64,000 nucleotides of DNA from Phycisphaeraceae bacterium (GTDB taxonomy: Bacteria > Planctomycetota > Phycisphaerae > Phycisphaerales > Phycisphaeraceae): the NCBI GenBank assembly GCA_002716625.1, contig PBAS01000051.1, positions 1-64,000 of the forward strand. The letters run 5' to 3'. Position 1 is the stretch's first letter; each line of letters begins with the position of its first letter. The translations under genes and the position numbers were made by a program. Positions 29,158-39,058 of this stretch are shown here, one piece after another. The notes under the pieces are model-generated. The model worked only from the letters and a program-made list of their open reading frames with translations. It had not been told where the DNA came from and did not search any database.

Positions 29158-31506
29158 TTAGGTAGGTGTAACAGACTTCCCTGTCTGGCTGTGCAGCGTA
29201 CTTACAACTTCAATGGGCTTACACTTCTTGGCAGGAGTACGCTGGGCACAAAATTCACGTGTTGCCAAGGCAGCAGAAAGCCAAACAAGTGTAGACTCCG
29301 CACCATGATTCTCATTGGCACCATGCGGATGTAATCCATCGGCACAGCCACCACAGCCTGCATCTACTAGTGGTATCTGGAGGTCATTGGCACCCAGAAA
29401 CCATTTCAAAGCATGGTCAGCACAGTTGACCCAGTGTTCGTCACCTGTTGCCCGGGCTGCTTCCAAACAAGCGTCAACCATGCAAGCTGCTTCAATGGGC
29501 TGCTGGTCAAACCGCGATTGAACCTGATTTTTCGGATACCAGCCTTTATTTCCGATGGGAACAAAATATCCTGCTTCACTGGTCTGGATATCGGCGAGCC
29601 AGCCCAGTGCTCGCAGTGCCAGGTTAACCATGCGCTGATCAAACATCCACTGGCCAGCCAGCAGCAAGGCGTGCGGAATCCGTGCATTGGCATAAGTCAA
29701 TTGATCTTCAGGCCAAGGCCAACCCTCCGTGGCATGCTGATCAAATTGCACTAGAAGTTTTTGGCTTAGCTCATCTCGGGTACGACGCACCTCGGTATCA
29801 CCCCCAAACTGTCGAAGATAGGCATGGATACCTATTAAACTGTATGACCAGGCACGACAATGTTCGAAAGCAAGCGTTGCGGGAATGGCTTTGTGAAATA
29901 ATTCACAGGCAAGTGAAACATGGCCTCGAAGATTACTTCGGGCCACCGTTTCACCCAGCGCCCAAAGTGCTCGACCATGGCTGTCCTCGGATCCAATTTC
30001 CTCCTGCCAGTGCCGGTTATAGCTCATGAAGTTACGGAACCGACCCACATCTGGATTAAACGCATCGTGTAAAAAACTCAGGTATCGCCCAGTCAATACC
30101 GAGCAGTCATTGACACCCGTGAGATGGTCTTGAACAAGCAATGAAACGATTAGAGCTCGCGCATTGTCATCTGTGCAATAACCATGACTTCGATTTGGAA
30201 CCGTGCCCCGAGCATGCTGCAGAATGCCGGTGTCATCCGTTAGTGTTCGCAGGTGATCTAACTTGATATTGGATCGCCGTTGTGGACGTAGTTGCTCGGC
30301 ATGATCCAATAGAACAGCCGAGTTACCCCGCGGTCGATGACTGTGTGCGACATCCGCAAACAGGTCCATGTATTGCTTGGCCACCGCCGACCAGATCATG
30401 TCCCGGGTAAATCCATAGGCCCGCTTGCGCATTGCATGACGTTCAACCTCATTATCGAAAAGCTTAATAATCGCTCGGGCCAAGGCTTGTGAATCACGAA
30501 ACGGCACAATTTGACCACGACCCTCAGCCAACATTTCCTGTGCATAACAGTAGGGCGTTGACACGACGGCATTACCCGTACCCAGCGCATAAGCCAGCGT
30601 GCCAGAAACTATCTGTTCTTGTGACAGATAGGGGGTCACATAAATATCAGCAACACCCAAAAATTCGCACAATTCCGACAATTCAACAAACCGATTATGA
30701 AAAATCACGTGACTGGAAACACCATTGGCCGCCGCACGGCGTTGTAAACTCTTTCGGTAATCCTGGCCTGAACTGGCTTCTACATGTGGATGTGTCGCAC
30801 CAAGTATGATGTAAACGACATCAGGCTGAGATTTGATGACTTCCGGCAGCGCATCAATCATTGACTCAATACCCTTGTTAGGACTGAGTAAACCAAATGT
30901 CAGAATGACACGCTTGCCTTCAATATTAAACTGCTCTTTGTAGTAGTTAGGATCGACAAACGGCACATCAGGGATGCCGTGAGGAATGTGTGCAATTTTT
31001 TGTTCTGGAACACCGTAGACATCCTTGAGAAACTCCACACCTAATTTAGCCATGACAACCATGCGATCTGAAAGTTCAGCAACCTGTGACAGCACATCCC
31101 GTTGTTGCGATGTGGGTTCTTCCAAAATAGTGTGCAAGGTCGTCACGACGGGCATGCGAAGTTGCTGCAGCAGGTCAATGATATGCTGACCGCCCGAGCC
31201 CCCAAAGATGCCGTATTCATGTTGTAGACAAACCACATCGGCCTGCCCCATATTCAAGAAGTCTGCAGCCAAACGATAATCAGATCGCCGATCTTGATGG
31301 ATTTCAAACTTCACGCGGGACGGATACCGATAGCCCTCAGGCTGATCATTAATGGCAACAGCCCATGACTGGGATCCTACTCCCGTGGCCACCAATGCCT
31401 CGGTAAGATCTGATGTAAAAGTAGCAATCCCGCATTTGCGGGGCAGGTATGTGCCTATGAGTGCCGCTTTAATGGCGGCGTCGCCAGGTCGAATCCTTTG
31501 CTCCAT
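29158..31506 (-). CDS. GT4-family glycosyltransferase fused to an alpha/alpha-barrel-like domain
   Basis: About 782 residues from the ATG at 31506, which has GGAG eight bases upstream; an in-frame GTG at 31545 is weaker. Residues 1-370 form a GT-B glycosyltransferase of family 4: LPRKCGIATFTSDL at the N-terminus, LQHEYGIFGG, LTFGLLSPNKGIESMIDALP and the EQIVSGTLAYALGTGNAVVST donor-binding region. Residues 400-780 are rich in helices (DDNARALIVSLLVQDHL, GRALWALGETVARS, DACLEAARATGDEHWV), like a six-hairpin glycosidase fold. Similar fusions in other bacteria often sit near GH130 mannoside phosphorylases, which are absent here. It is probably a cytoplasmic glycan-building enzyme. Confidence 0.82.
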   Translation of the reverse strand: MEQRIRPGDAAIKAALIGTYLPRKCGIATFTSDLTEALVATGVGSQSWAVAINDQPEGYRYPSRVKFEIHQDRRSDYRLAADFLNMGQADVVCLQHEYGIFGGSGGQHIIDLLQQLRMPVVTTLHTILEEPTSQQRDVLSQVAELSDRMVVMAKLGVEFLKDVYGVPEQKIAHIPHGIPDVPFVDPNYYKEQFNIEGKRVILTFGLLSPNKGIESMIDALPEVIKSQPDVVYIILGATHPHVEASSGQDYRKSLQRRAAANGVSSHVIFHNRFVELSELCEFLGVADIYVTPYLSQEQIVSGTLAYALGTGNAVVSTPYCYAQEMLAEGRGQIVPFRDSQALARAIIKLFDNEVERHAMRKRAYGFTRDMIWSAVAKQYMDLFADVAHSHRPRGNSAVLLDHAEQLRPQRRSNIKLDHLRTLTDDTGILQHARGTVPNRSHGYCTDDNARALIVSLLVQDHLTGVNDCSVLTGRYLSFLHDAFNPDVGRFRNFMSYNRHWQEEIGSEDSHGRALWALGETVARSNLRGHVSLACELFHKAIPATLAFEHCRAWSYSLIGIHAYLRQFGGDTEVRRTRDELSQKLLVQFDQHATEGWPWPEDQLTYANARIPHALLLAGQWMFDQRMVNLALRALGWLADIQTSEAGYFVPIGNKGWYPKNQVQSRFDQQPIEAACMVDACLEAARATGDEHWVNCADHALKWFLGANDLQIPLVDAGCGGCADGLHPHGANENHGAESTLVWLSAALATREFCAQRTPAKKCKPIEVVSTLHSQTGKSVTPT

Positions 31507-31889
31507 GCGTGCATCTCCATGACGTCTCACCCTCCTCCGTGCCACACCTGAGACTCAAGACACCTCGAGGGTTAGCACGATACGGCTTCCTTGCGGTAAA
31601 GCTAACTGACGGTACTGATCTTAACCGACTGCACCAAGAATGTGTGCCGCTAGGCTTCACCTCCTATGAATGAGCACGCGACTGAACAATCTCCAAGACA
31701 TAAAACCCACCAGCCTCTACAGGATCTGGCATGCGTAATTGGCCTTGGCGGTGTCATTTTGCGCTTTATGATTTGAGGTAATTGAGTATTCGTGATTCAG
31801 GTTTGTTATCGGCTGATCATTTTGTGTGTCAATAAAAATGGGGTATTTGATTTGTGTCTGGCGGTATTGCAACCGCCTTGAGGCACCAA
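31507..31889. other. Intergenic region with a hairpin
   Basis: No gene is seen. A hairpin with arms GGCGGT (31860-31865) and ACCGCC (31872-31877) lies 13 bases beyond the end of the four-helix-bundle gene. It lacks a T tract on the minus strand, so it is at most a weak terminator. An AGGAGGTGAAG stretch on the minus strand near 31656-31666 looks like a strong ribosome-binding site but no start codon follows at useful distance. The promoter of the glycosyltransferase gene presumably lies here. Confidence 0.3.
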
Positions 31890-32261
31890 TCAGTCACCAG
31901 ACTCTAATATCCGTTCCCGCATTTGATCTAGGCTAGCGGCCGTCGCCTGGGCACGGCGTCTGGGGCGACGGAATCGCCATCTGCGGGCAAGCCGCAAGCG
32001 TTCGGCAATATCCAGATAGGAGTATAGTTCCCGCAAGGTATCCTCAGCGGTCGCAAGCCTACGAACTGATTCATCTGGGTCTTGCTGGTAATGGCTGTCC
32101 GCAAGGATGGTGGGTATACGGGTTGAAGTACGCCGTAACATTGAAATCATTCCAGACTTTTCGTTGTCTGGAAAATGGGCGGTAATATCGTACACAGCAT
32201 GCACCAACCGCATCGCTGAGCGACAGGCTGGAAGTTTAGAGCAACTGCGGTCAAGCTTCAC
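31890..32261 (-). CDS. Four-helix bundle protein (23S rRNA IVS-type)
   Basis: A 123-residue helical protein of the four-helix-bundle family often found in 23S rRNA intervening sequences and as free-standing genes. Typical text is AVYDITAHFPDNEKSGMISM followed by LRRTSTRIPTILAD. The C-terminal 30 residues are unusually Arg-rich (RRWRFRRPRRRAQ). No rRNA is nearby, so it is a stand-alone copy. The function is not established; a nucleic-acid or oligomeric scaffold role has been proposed for the family. Confidence 0.75.
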   Translation of the reverse strand: MKLDRSCSKLPACRSAMRLVHAVYDITAHFPDNEKSGMISMLRRTSTRIPTILADSHYQQDPDESVRRLATAEDTLRELYSYLDIAERLRLARRWRFRRPRRRAQATAASLDQMRERILESGD

Positions 32262-32712
32262 GAGTAAACCTCAATATCAGTCTACAAATACCATACTGGG
32301 CCAGATCCTTTGCGGAGACAGATCATTGGCCGGCATATCCGGCATCATCGTCACATTTGATGTTGAGCTTGGTCACCAAATTCATATTATCGGAACATCC
32401 AAACGGTCAGACATGCGGATTAGATGAGAATCATTGAATCTACAAGCGCATCATCAATTGCTTGCGATAGATTCCACAACGTCAAGATTAGGTTTGCCCA
32501 TCACCACGGCACCATCCGTGGGCGTCAATACTTAAGGACTAGCCGCAATGAATGCAGTTTAAGCTCATCCGCGTTCACGGTTCTCCGATGAATTTTCCCC
32601 GATCTATTCATACAATCACATGATCTCGTCGTTCTATCAATGAGAATTTGATATCGCCTTACTTCCAGCCACTGTGATGGCAAATAGTTTTCTGGTCTTA
32701 TAAAATCATACC
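32262..32712. other. Intergenic region, no gene recognised
   Basis: About 450 bases between divergent genes. A short minus-strand frame near 32460-32540 reads TPTDGAVVMGKPNLDVVESI before a stop and could be the tail of a lost gene, but it is only about 24 codons long. Nothing else is supportable. Promoters for both flanking genes are expected here. Confidence 0.3.
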
Positions 32713-33573
32713 ATGAGTTTGTGCCAAACAATCTCCATTCTTCTGATACTGTCACTAGTCGCTGCAGCTAACTGCCTGGCCAGTGGCCAGTCTTCTGAAC
32801 CGGACCAGTTGGCACACTCAGTAATGGATGTTTTTTTGAACCATTGTGCTAAATGCCATGACCCGCAGCACGGAAAGATTCATGGCGGTTTTGATCATGT
32901 TTTGGATCTAAAACGAATGGTAAGTGAAGCAATCTTCATTACCCCCAACCATCCCGAGCAGTCAATTCTATTCGACGTCATTGTAACCGGAGATATGCCT
33001 CGCAAGTCACCACGTTTGCCCGAGAGACAGATCGACATGATTCGTCGTTGGATTCAATCCGGTGCACCAACACCTAAAAATCTCAAGACAGCCCAAGACC
33101 ATTCCTCACCCAAGATCGCAGCCGAGTTGGAGACTCGATATCGGAATAGATTTGTTGTGTGGCTTGGGAAATTCCATCCATCGATCGTGCATTTCCCCAT
33201 AGGACTTATCACAGGTGCGGCCATCGCAGAGCTACTGAAAATGGTGATTGGCTCCTCCTGGCTGGGCGGGGCTGCACGCTTCTGCATGGGTACAGGCGCT
33301 ATTGTTGGAGTATTGGCAACCTTACTTGGTTGGGCAAACGCGGGATTCTGGAGTGGCGAAGATCTTCTGACGACACTACACCGTTGGCTGGGCACAGTAA
33401 CCGCAGGACTATCAATTACCGCCTTTATTCTTTCTGAACGATTTCATCGTCGGCCATCACCACAGCGGCGCAAGGCATATCGCATGGGCTTGTTTATTTC
33501 TGCAGGCTTGGTTCTCATAACTGGGTTCTTAGGTGGTGCCATCGTTTATGGTCTTTACCATCTTGCGTGGTAG
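32713..33573 (+). CDS. Cytochrome c-like (PSC1-type) plus membrane domain protein
   Basis: A 286-residue protein with a signal peptide, a single haem-c site C45-A-K-C-H49, and the planctomycete cytochrome C pattern continuing to RLPERQIDMIRRWIQSGA. From about residue 150 there is a membrane domain with roughly four segments beginning FHPSIVHFPIGLI, as in DUF2231-type proteins. Such fusions are abundant in planctomycetes, often before DUF1501 or dehydrogenase genes. Here the neighbours give no clear partner. Role: presumed electron transfer at the cytoplasmic membrane; substrate unknown. Confidence 0.8.
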   Translation: MSLCQTISILLILSLVAAANCLASGQSSEPDQLAHSVMDVFLNHCAKCHDPQHGKIHGGFDHVLDLKRMVSEAIFITPNHPEQSILFDVIVTGDMPRKSPRLPERQIDMIRRWIQSGAPTPKNLKTAQDHSSPKIAAELETRYRNRFVVWLGKFHPSIVHFPIGLITGAAIAELLKMVIGSSWLGGAARFCMGTGAIVGVLATLLGWANAGFWSGEDLLTTLHRWLGTVTAGLSITAFILSERFHRRPSPQRRKAYRMGLFISAGLVLITGFLGGAIVYGLYHLAW

Positions 33574-33785
33574 TAAGTTGTGGGCTTTTAAACACACCTA
33601 ATTTATCTAACCCCTACTATCCAAATTAAATGTTGAGTTGGAGAATACCTGCCCACTTTAGCGGGGTATCCGTTGAAGCTCGTTTGCTTGCTTAGGTTAT
33701 ACAGTACGGTTATTCTTGAGGATGATGTAATCTGCAATAGCCGGAATAAAGCGAGACAAGCGTATTTTATCGTATCGAGGTAGAC

Positions 33786-34958
33786 ATGACTGGCCAAGAA
33801 AGAATATTGTGTGCCATGCGGGGCGAAACCCCCGATCGAATCCCATGGGCACCAAATCTGAACCAATGGTTCTACGGCAATAAATTCAACAATACGCTAC
33901 CTGATGATTTAGATGGCTGCACCACACCAACCGAAGCGATCCAGTGGTTAGGTGGTGAAGTTCTCACGCGATGGGATGGACAGATCAAAGGGCGTGGGTT
34001 CCCCGGACTTCACACGCAATTCAGCACTTGCCGATTATCACTGGAATACGAAGGCGAAGCTCCCGAAGAAAAGCTAATCACAGCATTCAATGAATACACC
34101 GAGGGCACAAAAATCCATCGCAAACTAGAGACTCCGCACGGGACATTGAGCCAAACGTGGCGGTTTACCGAAGAAAGCTGTGCTGATTTTGAAGAAGCAT
34201 TTTGGTGGAAAGATTTCGAAAAGGACTACCCAGCCATTCGAACGTTTATCGAAGATAGGCACTATGGCTGCGACACAACGGAATATGATCAGACCAAGAA
34301 ACAAATAGGCGACAGCGGCTTTGTGATGCAGGAGTTACCGGAAAACCCGTTGAAGATGCTGCACTGGTTGTGTGGGCCTGAAAGAGCAATCTATTTATTG
34401 ATTGACCACGGGCCAAAGCTCAAGGAGCTATTCGATATCCACACACGAAAAACACTTGAATTCACAGAACAACTGCTGGAGAAAACCGACACCAAGTTTT
34501 TCATCTCGAATGACAACTTGGATGCAATGCTTTTTCCACCATACTACTTCGATGAATATCTGTACGATCACTATATCCCACTAGCGGATCTTATCCATTC
34601 CAAAGGTGGATACTTCTGGGTCCATTCATGCGGAAATAACCTTAAACTTGCTAAGTGCATCAAGAAATGCAAGATCGATTGCATGGAGGGGCTGACCCAT
34701 CCACCGCTGGGGGACTTCCCATTACATGAAGCACATGAGCGTATTGGCCCTGATTTTGTAGTCGACGGCGGCAATAGTTGCCATGAGCAAGAACTCTTTG
34801 ATGAAGATGGGCCACAAAAAATCCGAGATTTCAGCAAGAACCTCTTTAAGCAAATAGCTGGCAACCCACACTTCATCTTTGCCAGCAGTTGTAATACAAG
34901 TCCACGGACACCGTGGCAAAATATTCTTGCGATGCGGGATGCTGCAGCGAACAGCTAG
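33786..34958 (+). CDS. Uroporphyrinogen decarboxylase-family protein
   Basis: A 390-residue URO-D superfamily protein, more like the corrinoid or cobalamin methyltransferase branch (MtaA/CmuA and O-demethylase types) than HemE. The start MTGQERILCAMRGETPDRIPW is the classic N-terminus. HSCG in the C-terminal half and a Cys in FIFASSCNTSP near the end could form a zinc site (His, Cys, Cys). No corrinoid protein is adjacent. It is only about 37% as close in wording to the URO-D protein at 59.4 kb as true paralogues would be by eye, so it is a different subgroup. The substrate is unknown. Confidence 0.78.
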   Translation: MTGQERILCAMRGETPDRIPWAPNLNQWFYGNKFNNTLPDDLDGCTTPTEAIQWLGGEVLTRWDGQIKGRGFPGLHTQFSTCRLSLEYEGEAPEEKLITAFNEYTEGTKIHRKLETPHGTLSQTWRFTEESCADFEEAFWWKDFEKDYPAIRTFIEDRHYGCDTTEYDQTKKQIGDSGFVMQELPENPLKMLHWLCGPERAIYLLIDHGPKLKELFDIHTRKTLEFTEQLLEKTDTKFFISNDNLDAMLFPPYYFDEYLYDHYIPLADLIHSKGGYFWVHSCGNNLKLAKCIKKCKIDCMEGLTHPPLGDFPLHEAHERIGPDFVVDGGNSCHEQELFDEDGPQKIRDFSKNLFKQIAGNPHFIFASSCNTSPRTPWQNILAMRDAAANS

Positions 34959-35165
34959 AGAATAAACCAGCAATTTTGACTGCTTATACCCGCGTGTAAA
35001 ACAAACAATACACTCGCAACCCTGTGGGCCCATAGCCAGAACCAAGAATCACCACAGCAATCCATCCGGACAGAAGGGCCGGTGGCAAAGGCACCCTAAG
35101 GTCAAAATCCAGCGATAAAGTTGACATCACAATGAAATGGGTGGATTTGCTCAATAAAACAGAAG

Positions 35166-36611
35166 TCAAATACCATTGTTCGCAACGAATAGAATATCTT
35201 TCGATAGGTCTTTACTGTGGCCATCCGCACCCTGCCCATCAATGACCGCCCCCACTGCATCCTCGAATATAACCGCAGGGCGCTCATCTGGCGTCAGCGT
35301 CGAAAGACTTATATTTTCAAGACTTACATTCTTCACGTGCCAAAAGAACAAGCCATACGCCGGCAATCGGCCCATACTACAAGTCTCACCACGTAGACGA
35401 AATGTATCTGGCTCTAAATCCCCCTCGGCAATTGGGCCAATAACTCGTTTCGTGAACATGACTGACTCGGGATAGTCGTTGGGTAATTCCGTAAAGCATC
35501 GAGTTATATCCTGCCGGGTTCCACCGCCTTTAAATGAAAAATCCAAGTCACGCATCGTGACATTCTCAATCTCATTACCTTCAAGACCTGCAATAACACA
35601 TCCCAGTGAATTACCCCCAGTTGCCTTGATATTCGAAAGAAAAATATTGCGCATCGACCCGATAGCGGGACGGGAACGATCCGGGCCAACAGGTCGACCA
35701 CGATCCCCCAACCGCATAAATATTGGGGCAACAGAGCCATCTATCGTGATGTTGTCGGCCGTCACATTATCTAATGTTCCACCATCAACAATTTCCAATG
35801 CCAAACCAGCCCATCCTTGATGGCAACCGTTGATTACATGTCTTTGCTTTGACGGCACAACTATACAGTCTGTAATATAAATATTTTTGAAGCCACCGTT
35901 TGATTCGGTCCCACACTTGATCGCGCTACAGTGGCTTGCGACAGTACAGTTTGCAACGGTGACATTTTCACATGACCGATCACATGAACTTTTAATAGTG
36001 ATCCCATCATCACTGGAATCGCCTATACACCCCGTAATCAACACATCATGACAGCCATCAATATCAATCATATCATTGTTGATATTACTGTGGTTCCAAA
36101 CTTTAATTCCACGAATCGTGACACGGTCACAGGCCAGGTAATGTTGCATCCACATCGCAGAATTACGCAGTGTCACATTCTCAACGCGAACATCAGTGCA
36201 TGTAACAAAACGAATACCATAGGGACGCTTGAGATAAGGCCCTGAAAATTCTTGTCCTTGGCCGTCGATCGTACCTTGACCAGTGATGGCGACATCATGT
36301 TCACTTTCCGCGTAGATCAAGCTCTTTTCTGTATAGATGTCAGTGTACGAACGGAATGTCTTGGGCACCGCACGCCTATAATGGCTTAAATCCGTACTAC
36401 CAAGCAGGATGCAATCTTCTTCCAAATCAAGCGTTACACCACTTTTCAAAAACAGCGTCCCCGTAACGTACCTTCCCCGAGGCAGACAAACAATGCCGCC
36501 ACCCACAGCAGCACATCGATCGATGGATTCTTGAATAGCATGTGTACAAACAGTCTTCGCGTCACCGACCGCCCCGTATTCAATTGGATTGATCTGTTCC
36601 GAGTTAGCCAT
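35166..36611 (-). CDS. GH28-family polygalacturonase-like protein
   Basis: About 481 residues from the ATG at 36611, with GAGG five bases upstream; the frame is open 27 codons further. This is a right-handed beta-helix protein of glycoside hydrolase family 28. The N-terminal pectate-lyase-like piece INPIEYGAVGDAKT is followed by IKVWNHSNINNDMIDIDG (the N-x-D motif), SSDDGITIKS (the D-D pair) and SAIKCGTESNGG. The GHG and R-x-K sites are modified, as in many planctomycete members. No signal peptide is seen, so it may act on oligosaccharides inside the cell. A broken relative lies at 3.6-4.1 kb. Confidence 0.82.
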   Translation of the reverse strand: MANSEQINPIEYGAVGDAKTVCTHAIQESIDRCAAVGGGIVCLPRGRYVTGTLFLKSGVTLDLEEDCILLGSTDLSHYRRAVPKTFRSYTDIYTEKSLIYAESEHDVAITGQGTIDGQGQEFSGPYLKRPYGIRFVTCTDVRVENVTLRNSAMWMQHYLACDRVTIRGIKVWNHSNINNDMIDIDGCHDVLITGCIGDSSDDGITIKSSCDRSCENVTVANCTVASHCSAIKCGTESNGGFKNIYITDCIVVPSKQRHVINGCHQGWAGLALEIVDGGTLDNVTADNITIDGSVAPIFMRLGDRGRPVGPDRSRPAIGSMRNIFLSNIKATGGNSLGCVIAGLEGNEIENVTMRDLDFSFKGGGTRQDITRCFTELPNDYPESVMFTKRVIGPIAEGDLEPDTFRLRGETCSMGRLPAYGLFFWHVKNVSLENISLSTLTPDERPAVIFEDAVGAVIDGQGADGHSKDLSKDILFVANNGI

Positions 36612-36862
36612 CACATCCTCAATCTTTCGACTACCCATAAATGTACAAGTCACACCCCACAATTCCGAATGGAATTCTACACGATCTGACACTTAATGGC
36701 CGAAACAAGTTGCCTCACGGCAATCCTCAAGAAAATATTTTCTACCGGTTGGTATCGCTGCCACTCAACTTCGTTCCCTCTAAACAGTGATGGCTATAAA
36801 AAAAGACGATTCCCCAGTAGACGGTTATAATGTCACCACCTATGGAGGAAAGGATTAAAACC

Positions 36863-37312
36863 ATGAAATGGCGATCACCCATCACGAATACCTCTGTCTT
36901 CCTAGCATTCATTCTGATTCATGGCTGCACGATGAACAGTGAAAATCTACCACATGCCAGCCTCATTAAACTATTGCCACTATCTGATTATCCAAACATC
37001 CGCGTATCCGAAGATCTACAATCCGCGTTGAATTTTTCACCACCATCCAAAACGTTTTCCTCCATGAGCCTAAAGGCAAGCTCCCCACACATACCATCAA
37101 TGCGGGTGAGCGTCCCATTCAAGTCCGTTGATGACAATATTCACCCCCTGTATTACCGCTTTTGGTTCTTCAATCAACTTGGCCATACCATAGGACAAGC
37201 CCCTGGCTTTACCCTTATGCAACTTAAACCGCAGATACAGGACTACCTGGAAGGCAGTACCCTTGACACCACGGCCACCGACTGGCGGCTCGAAATTCGA
37301 TCCGCACGTTAG
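36863..37312 (+). CDS. DUF1425 (YcfL-like) lipoprotein
   Basis: About 149 residues from the ATG at 36863, which has GGAGGAAAGG upstream. A lipoprotein signal ends in the lipobox LIHGC. The C-terminal domain resembles YcfL/DUF1425: LYYRFWFFNQLGHTIGQAPG and then a terminal DWRLEIRSAR. YcfL partners LpoB in some bacteria, but no such gene is nearby. The larB start lies 24 bases downstream, so the two could share a transcript, although the functions appear unrelated. Confidence 0.7.
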   Translation: MKWRSPITNTSVFLAFILIHGCTMNSENLPHASLIKLLPLSDYPNIRVSEDLQSALNFSPPSKTFSSMSLKASSPHIPSMRVSVPFKSVDDNIHPLYYRFWFFNQLGHTIGQAPGFTLMQLKPQIQDYLEGSTLDTTATDWRLEIRSAR

Positions 37313-37335
37313 TGGCTGCAAGCGATTAAAAGTAG

Positions 37336-38112
37336 ATGTTTACGCCCGAACACATTCGCAACCTGCTTGATCGTGTGGCAAGTAGGGAATTAGACGTTTC
37401 AGAAGCATTGGACACTTTGCGTGCAATGCCGTTTGAACAAACCCCCTACGCCACGATTGACCATCATCGCCAATTGCGTGATGGCTTTGGCGAAGTGGTT
37501 TATTGCCAGAGCAAATCAGCCGAACAGGTGGCACAGATTGTGGCGAAGCTCGTGGATCATGGGGGACGAGTGTTAGCCACTCGCGCAACCGATGAACAGT
37601 TTCAAGCTGCCTGCGCACTGGTCCCGGATCTCCACTATGACGAATTAGCACGGGCGATCTGGCTGGACCGCAACCCGCGATCTGCAACAGAAGCATATCC
37701 CGGGACGGTGGTTGTTGCAGCTGGAACCAGTGATCTACCGGTCGCTGCAGAAGCAACACTCACATTAAAGCTGTTGGGACATAAACCCCAATGTATTACG
37801 GATGTAGGAGTGGCTGGTTTACATCGTCTTTTACACCACGTTGAAACCCTTCAGGCTGCAAACGTGATCGTGGCAATTGCAGGCATGGAGGGCGCTCTAC
37901 CCAGTGTGATCGGCGGGATAACGAGCGCCCCTGTGGTTGCCGTACCAACCAGCGTGGGTTATGGCACGAGTTTTGGGGGAATCACCGCATTGCTTGCCAT
38001 GTTAAATACCTGCGCTTCGGGGGTAACGGTGGTTAATATCGACAATGGATTTGGTGCCGGATACTTTGCCGGAACTGTTAACCGCAAGATTGTCGAGGCC
38101 GGAAGATGTTAA
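37336..38112 (+). CDS. larB: Nickel-pincer cofactor synthase step 1, LarB
   Basis: A 258-residue LarB, related to PurE-type carboxylases. LarB carboxylates and hydrolyses nicotinate adenine dinucleotide, the first step in making the nickel-pincer nucleotide. Conserved text: GMEGALPSVIGGITSAPVVA, PTSVGYGTSFGGITALLAML and VVNIDNGFGAGY. Length matches the family. It is the first gene of the lar cluster. The 112 bases before larE contain no recognisable gene. Confidence 0.94.
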   Translation: MFTPEHIRNLLDRVASRELDVSEALDTLRAMPFEQTPYATIDHHRQLRDGFGEVVYCQSKSAEQVAQIVAKLVDHGGRVLATRATDEQFQAACALVPDLHYDELARAIWLDRNPRSATEAYPGTVVVAAGTSDLPVAAEATLTLKLLGHKPQCITDVGVAGLHRLLHHVETLQAANVIVAIAGMEGALPSVIGGITSAPVVAVPTSVGYGTSFGGITALLAMLNTCASGVTVVNIDNGFGAGYFAGTVNRKIVEAGRC

Positions 38113-38224
38113 CGATTGGGCTGAATACAGATCCAATTGAAATGGATACTATCGTGATGCCTCTCATACACCGGCAAAGCAAGACAACCTGCGAGTTGAT
38201 CGTTCTGGTCGGAAAGGCATAGCG

Positions 38225-39058
38225 ATGAATCAAGTTGTCGCAACTAAGATCAAACACCTTGAACACTGGTTCAACCATTTCGAGTCGATCCTGATTGCCT
38301 ACTCTGGCGGTGTCGATAGTGCTTTGGTCATGACAATAGCACACCGCCAGCTCCACGAGAAGGCATTAGCATGTATCGGCGTCTCTCCCAGTTACCCCCA
38401 TCGCGAAAAAGAGCAAGCCATCACTATGGCTAAGGAACTTGGCATTCCCTACCGCCTGATCGAAACAAGTGAATACTCTGATCCTAATTACACGGCGAAT
38501 CCCAGTAATCGCTGTTATTTCTGTAAAACCGAATTATTCAACCAACTTCAACGGGTCGCAGACAAAGAGGGATGGCAAGTAATCGTTGATGGCACCAATG
38601 CCGATGACACCAGTGATGATCGGGCGGGCATAAAAGCCGCTCACGAATACGGTATCCGCTCTCCATTGCTTGAGGTAGATATCAGCAAGGAGCAGGTACG
38701 AGCCATTGCGCATCCACTAAAAATCCCGGCATGGGATAAACCCGCAATGGCCTGTCTTTCCTCCCGTGTCCCACACGGCGTACCCATCACTCCCACCCTG
38801 TTACGCCAGATTGAACTGGCCGAAGACAGCCTTGCCGAAAAAGGATTCAAACAGTTTCGAGTACGTCACCATGGTGATTTGGCCCGCATCGAAGTACCCC
38901 AGGAAGATTTCCTGCGTGCCCATGACCTTCGATCAGACATCGTGGCAGGTTTGCGCAAAGTTGGCTATCGCCACGTCTGCCTGGACCTTGCTGGCTTTCG
39001 ATCTACACCATCAACGGATCTTGATGTGGTCTCGGTTACCGTGAAGGGAAAGACATGA
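38225..39058 (+). CDS. larE: ATP-dependent sulfur transferase LarE
   Basis: A 277-residue PP-loop enzyme that adenylates and then sulfurates the pincer precursor. The PP-loop SGGVDS is at residues 27-32. C177 in ACLSSR aligns with the sulfur-donating Cys176 of the Lactiplantibacillus enzyme. C97 and C100 (NRCYFC) are also present. The third Cys expected in the iron-sulfur type of LarE is not seen after C177, so the sacrificial-Cys mechanism looks more likely; this is inference. The stop overlaps the larC start (ATGA). Confidence 0.93.
   Translation: MNQVVATKIKHLEHWFNHFESILIAYSGGVDSALVMTIAHRQLHEKALACIGVSPSYPHREKEQAITMAKELGIPYRLIETSEYSDPNYTANPSNRCYFCKTELFNQLQRVADKEGWQVIVDGTNADDTSDDRAGIKAAHEYGIRSPLLEVDISKEQVRAIAHPLKIPAWDKPAMACLSSRVPHGVPITPTLLRQIELAEDSLAEKGFKQFRVRHHGDLARIEVPQEDFLRAHDLRSDIVAGLRKVGYRHVCLDLAGFRSTPSTDLDVVSVTVKGKT

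Noticed and set aside
31469-31666. Small gene after the AGGAGGTGAAG stretch on the minus strand
   Set aside because: No start codon at proper distance and no protein-like composition; the frame runs into the glycosyltransferase gene start.
32460-32540. C-terminal remnant on the minus strand
   Set aside because: Only about 24 codons of protein-like text; too short to support a call.
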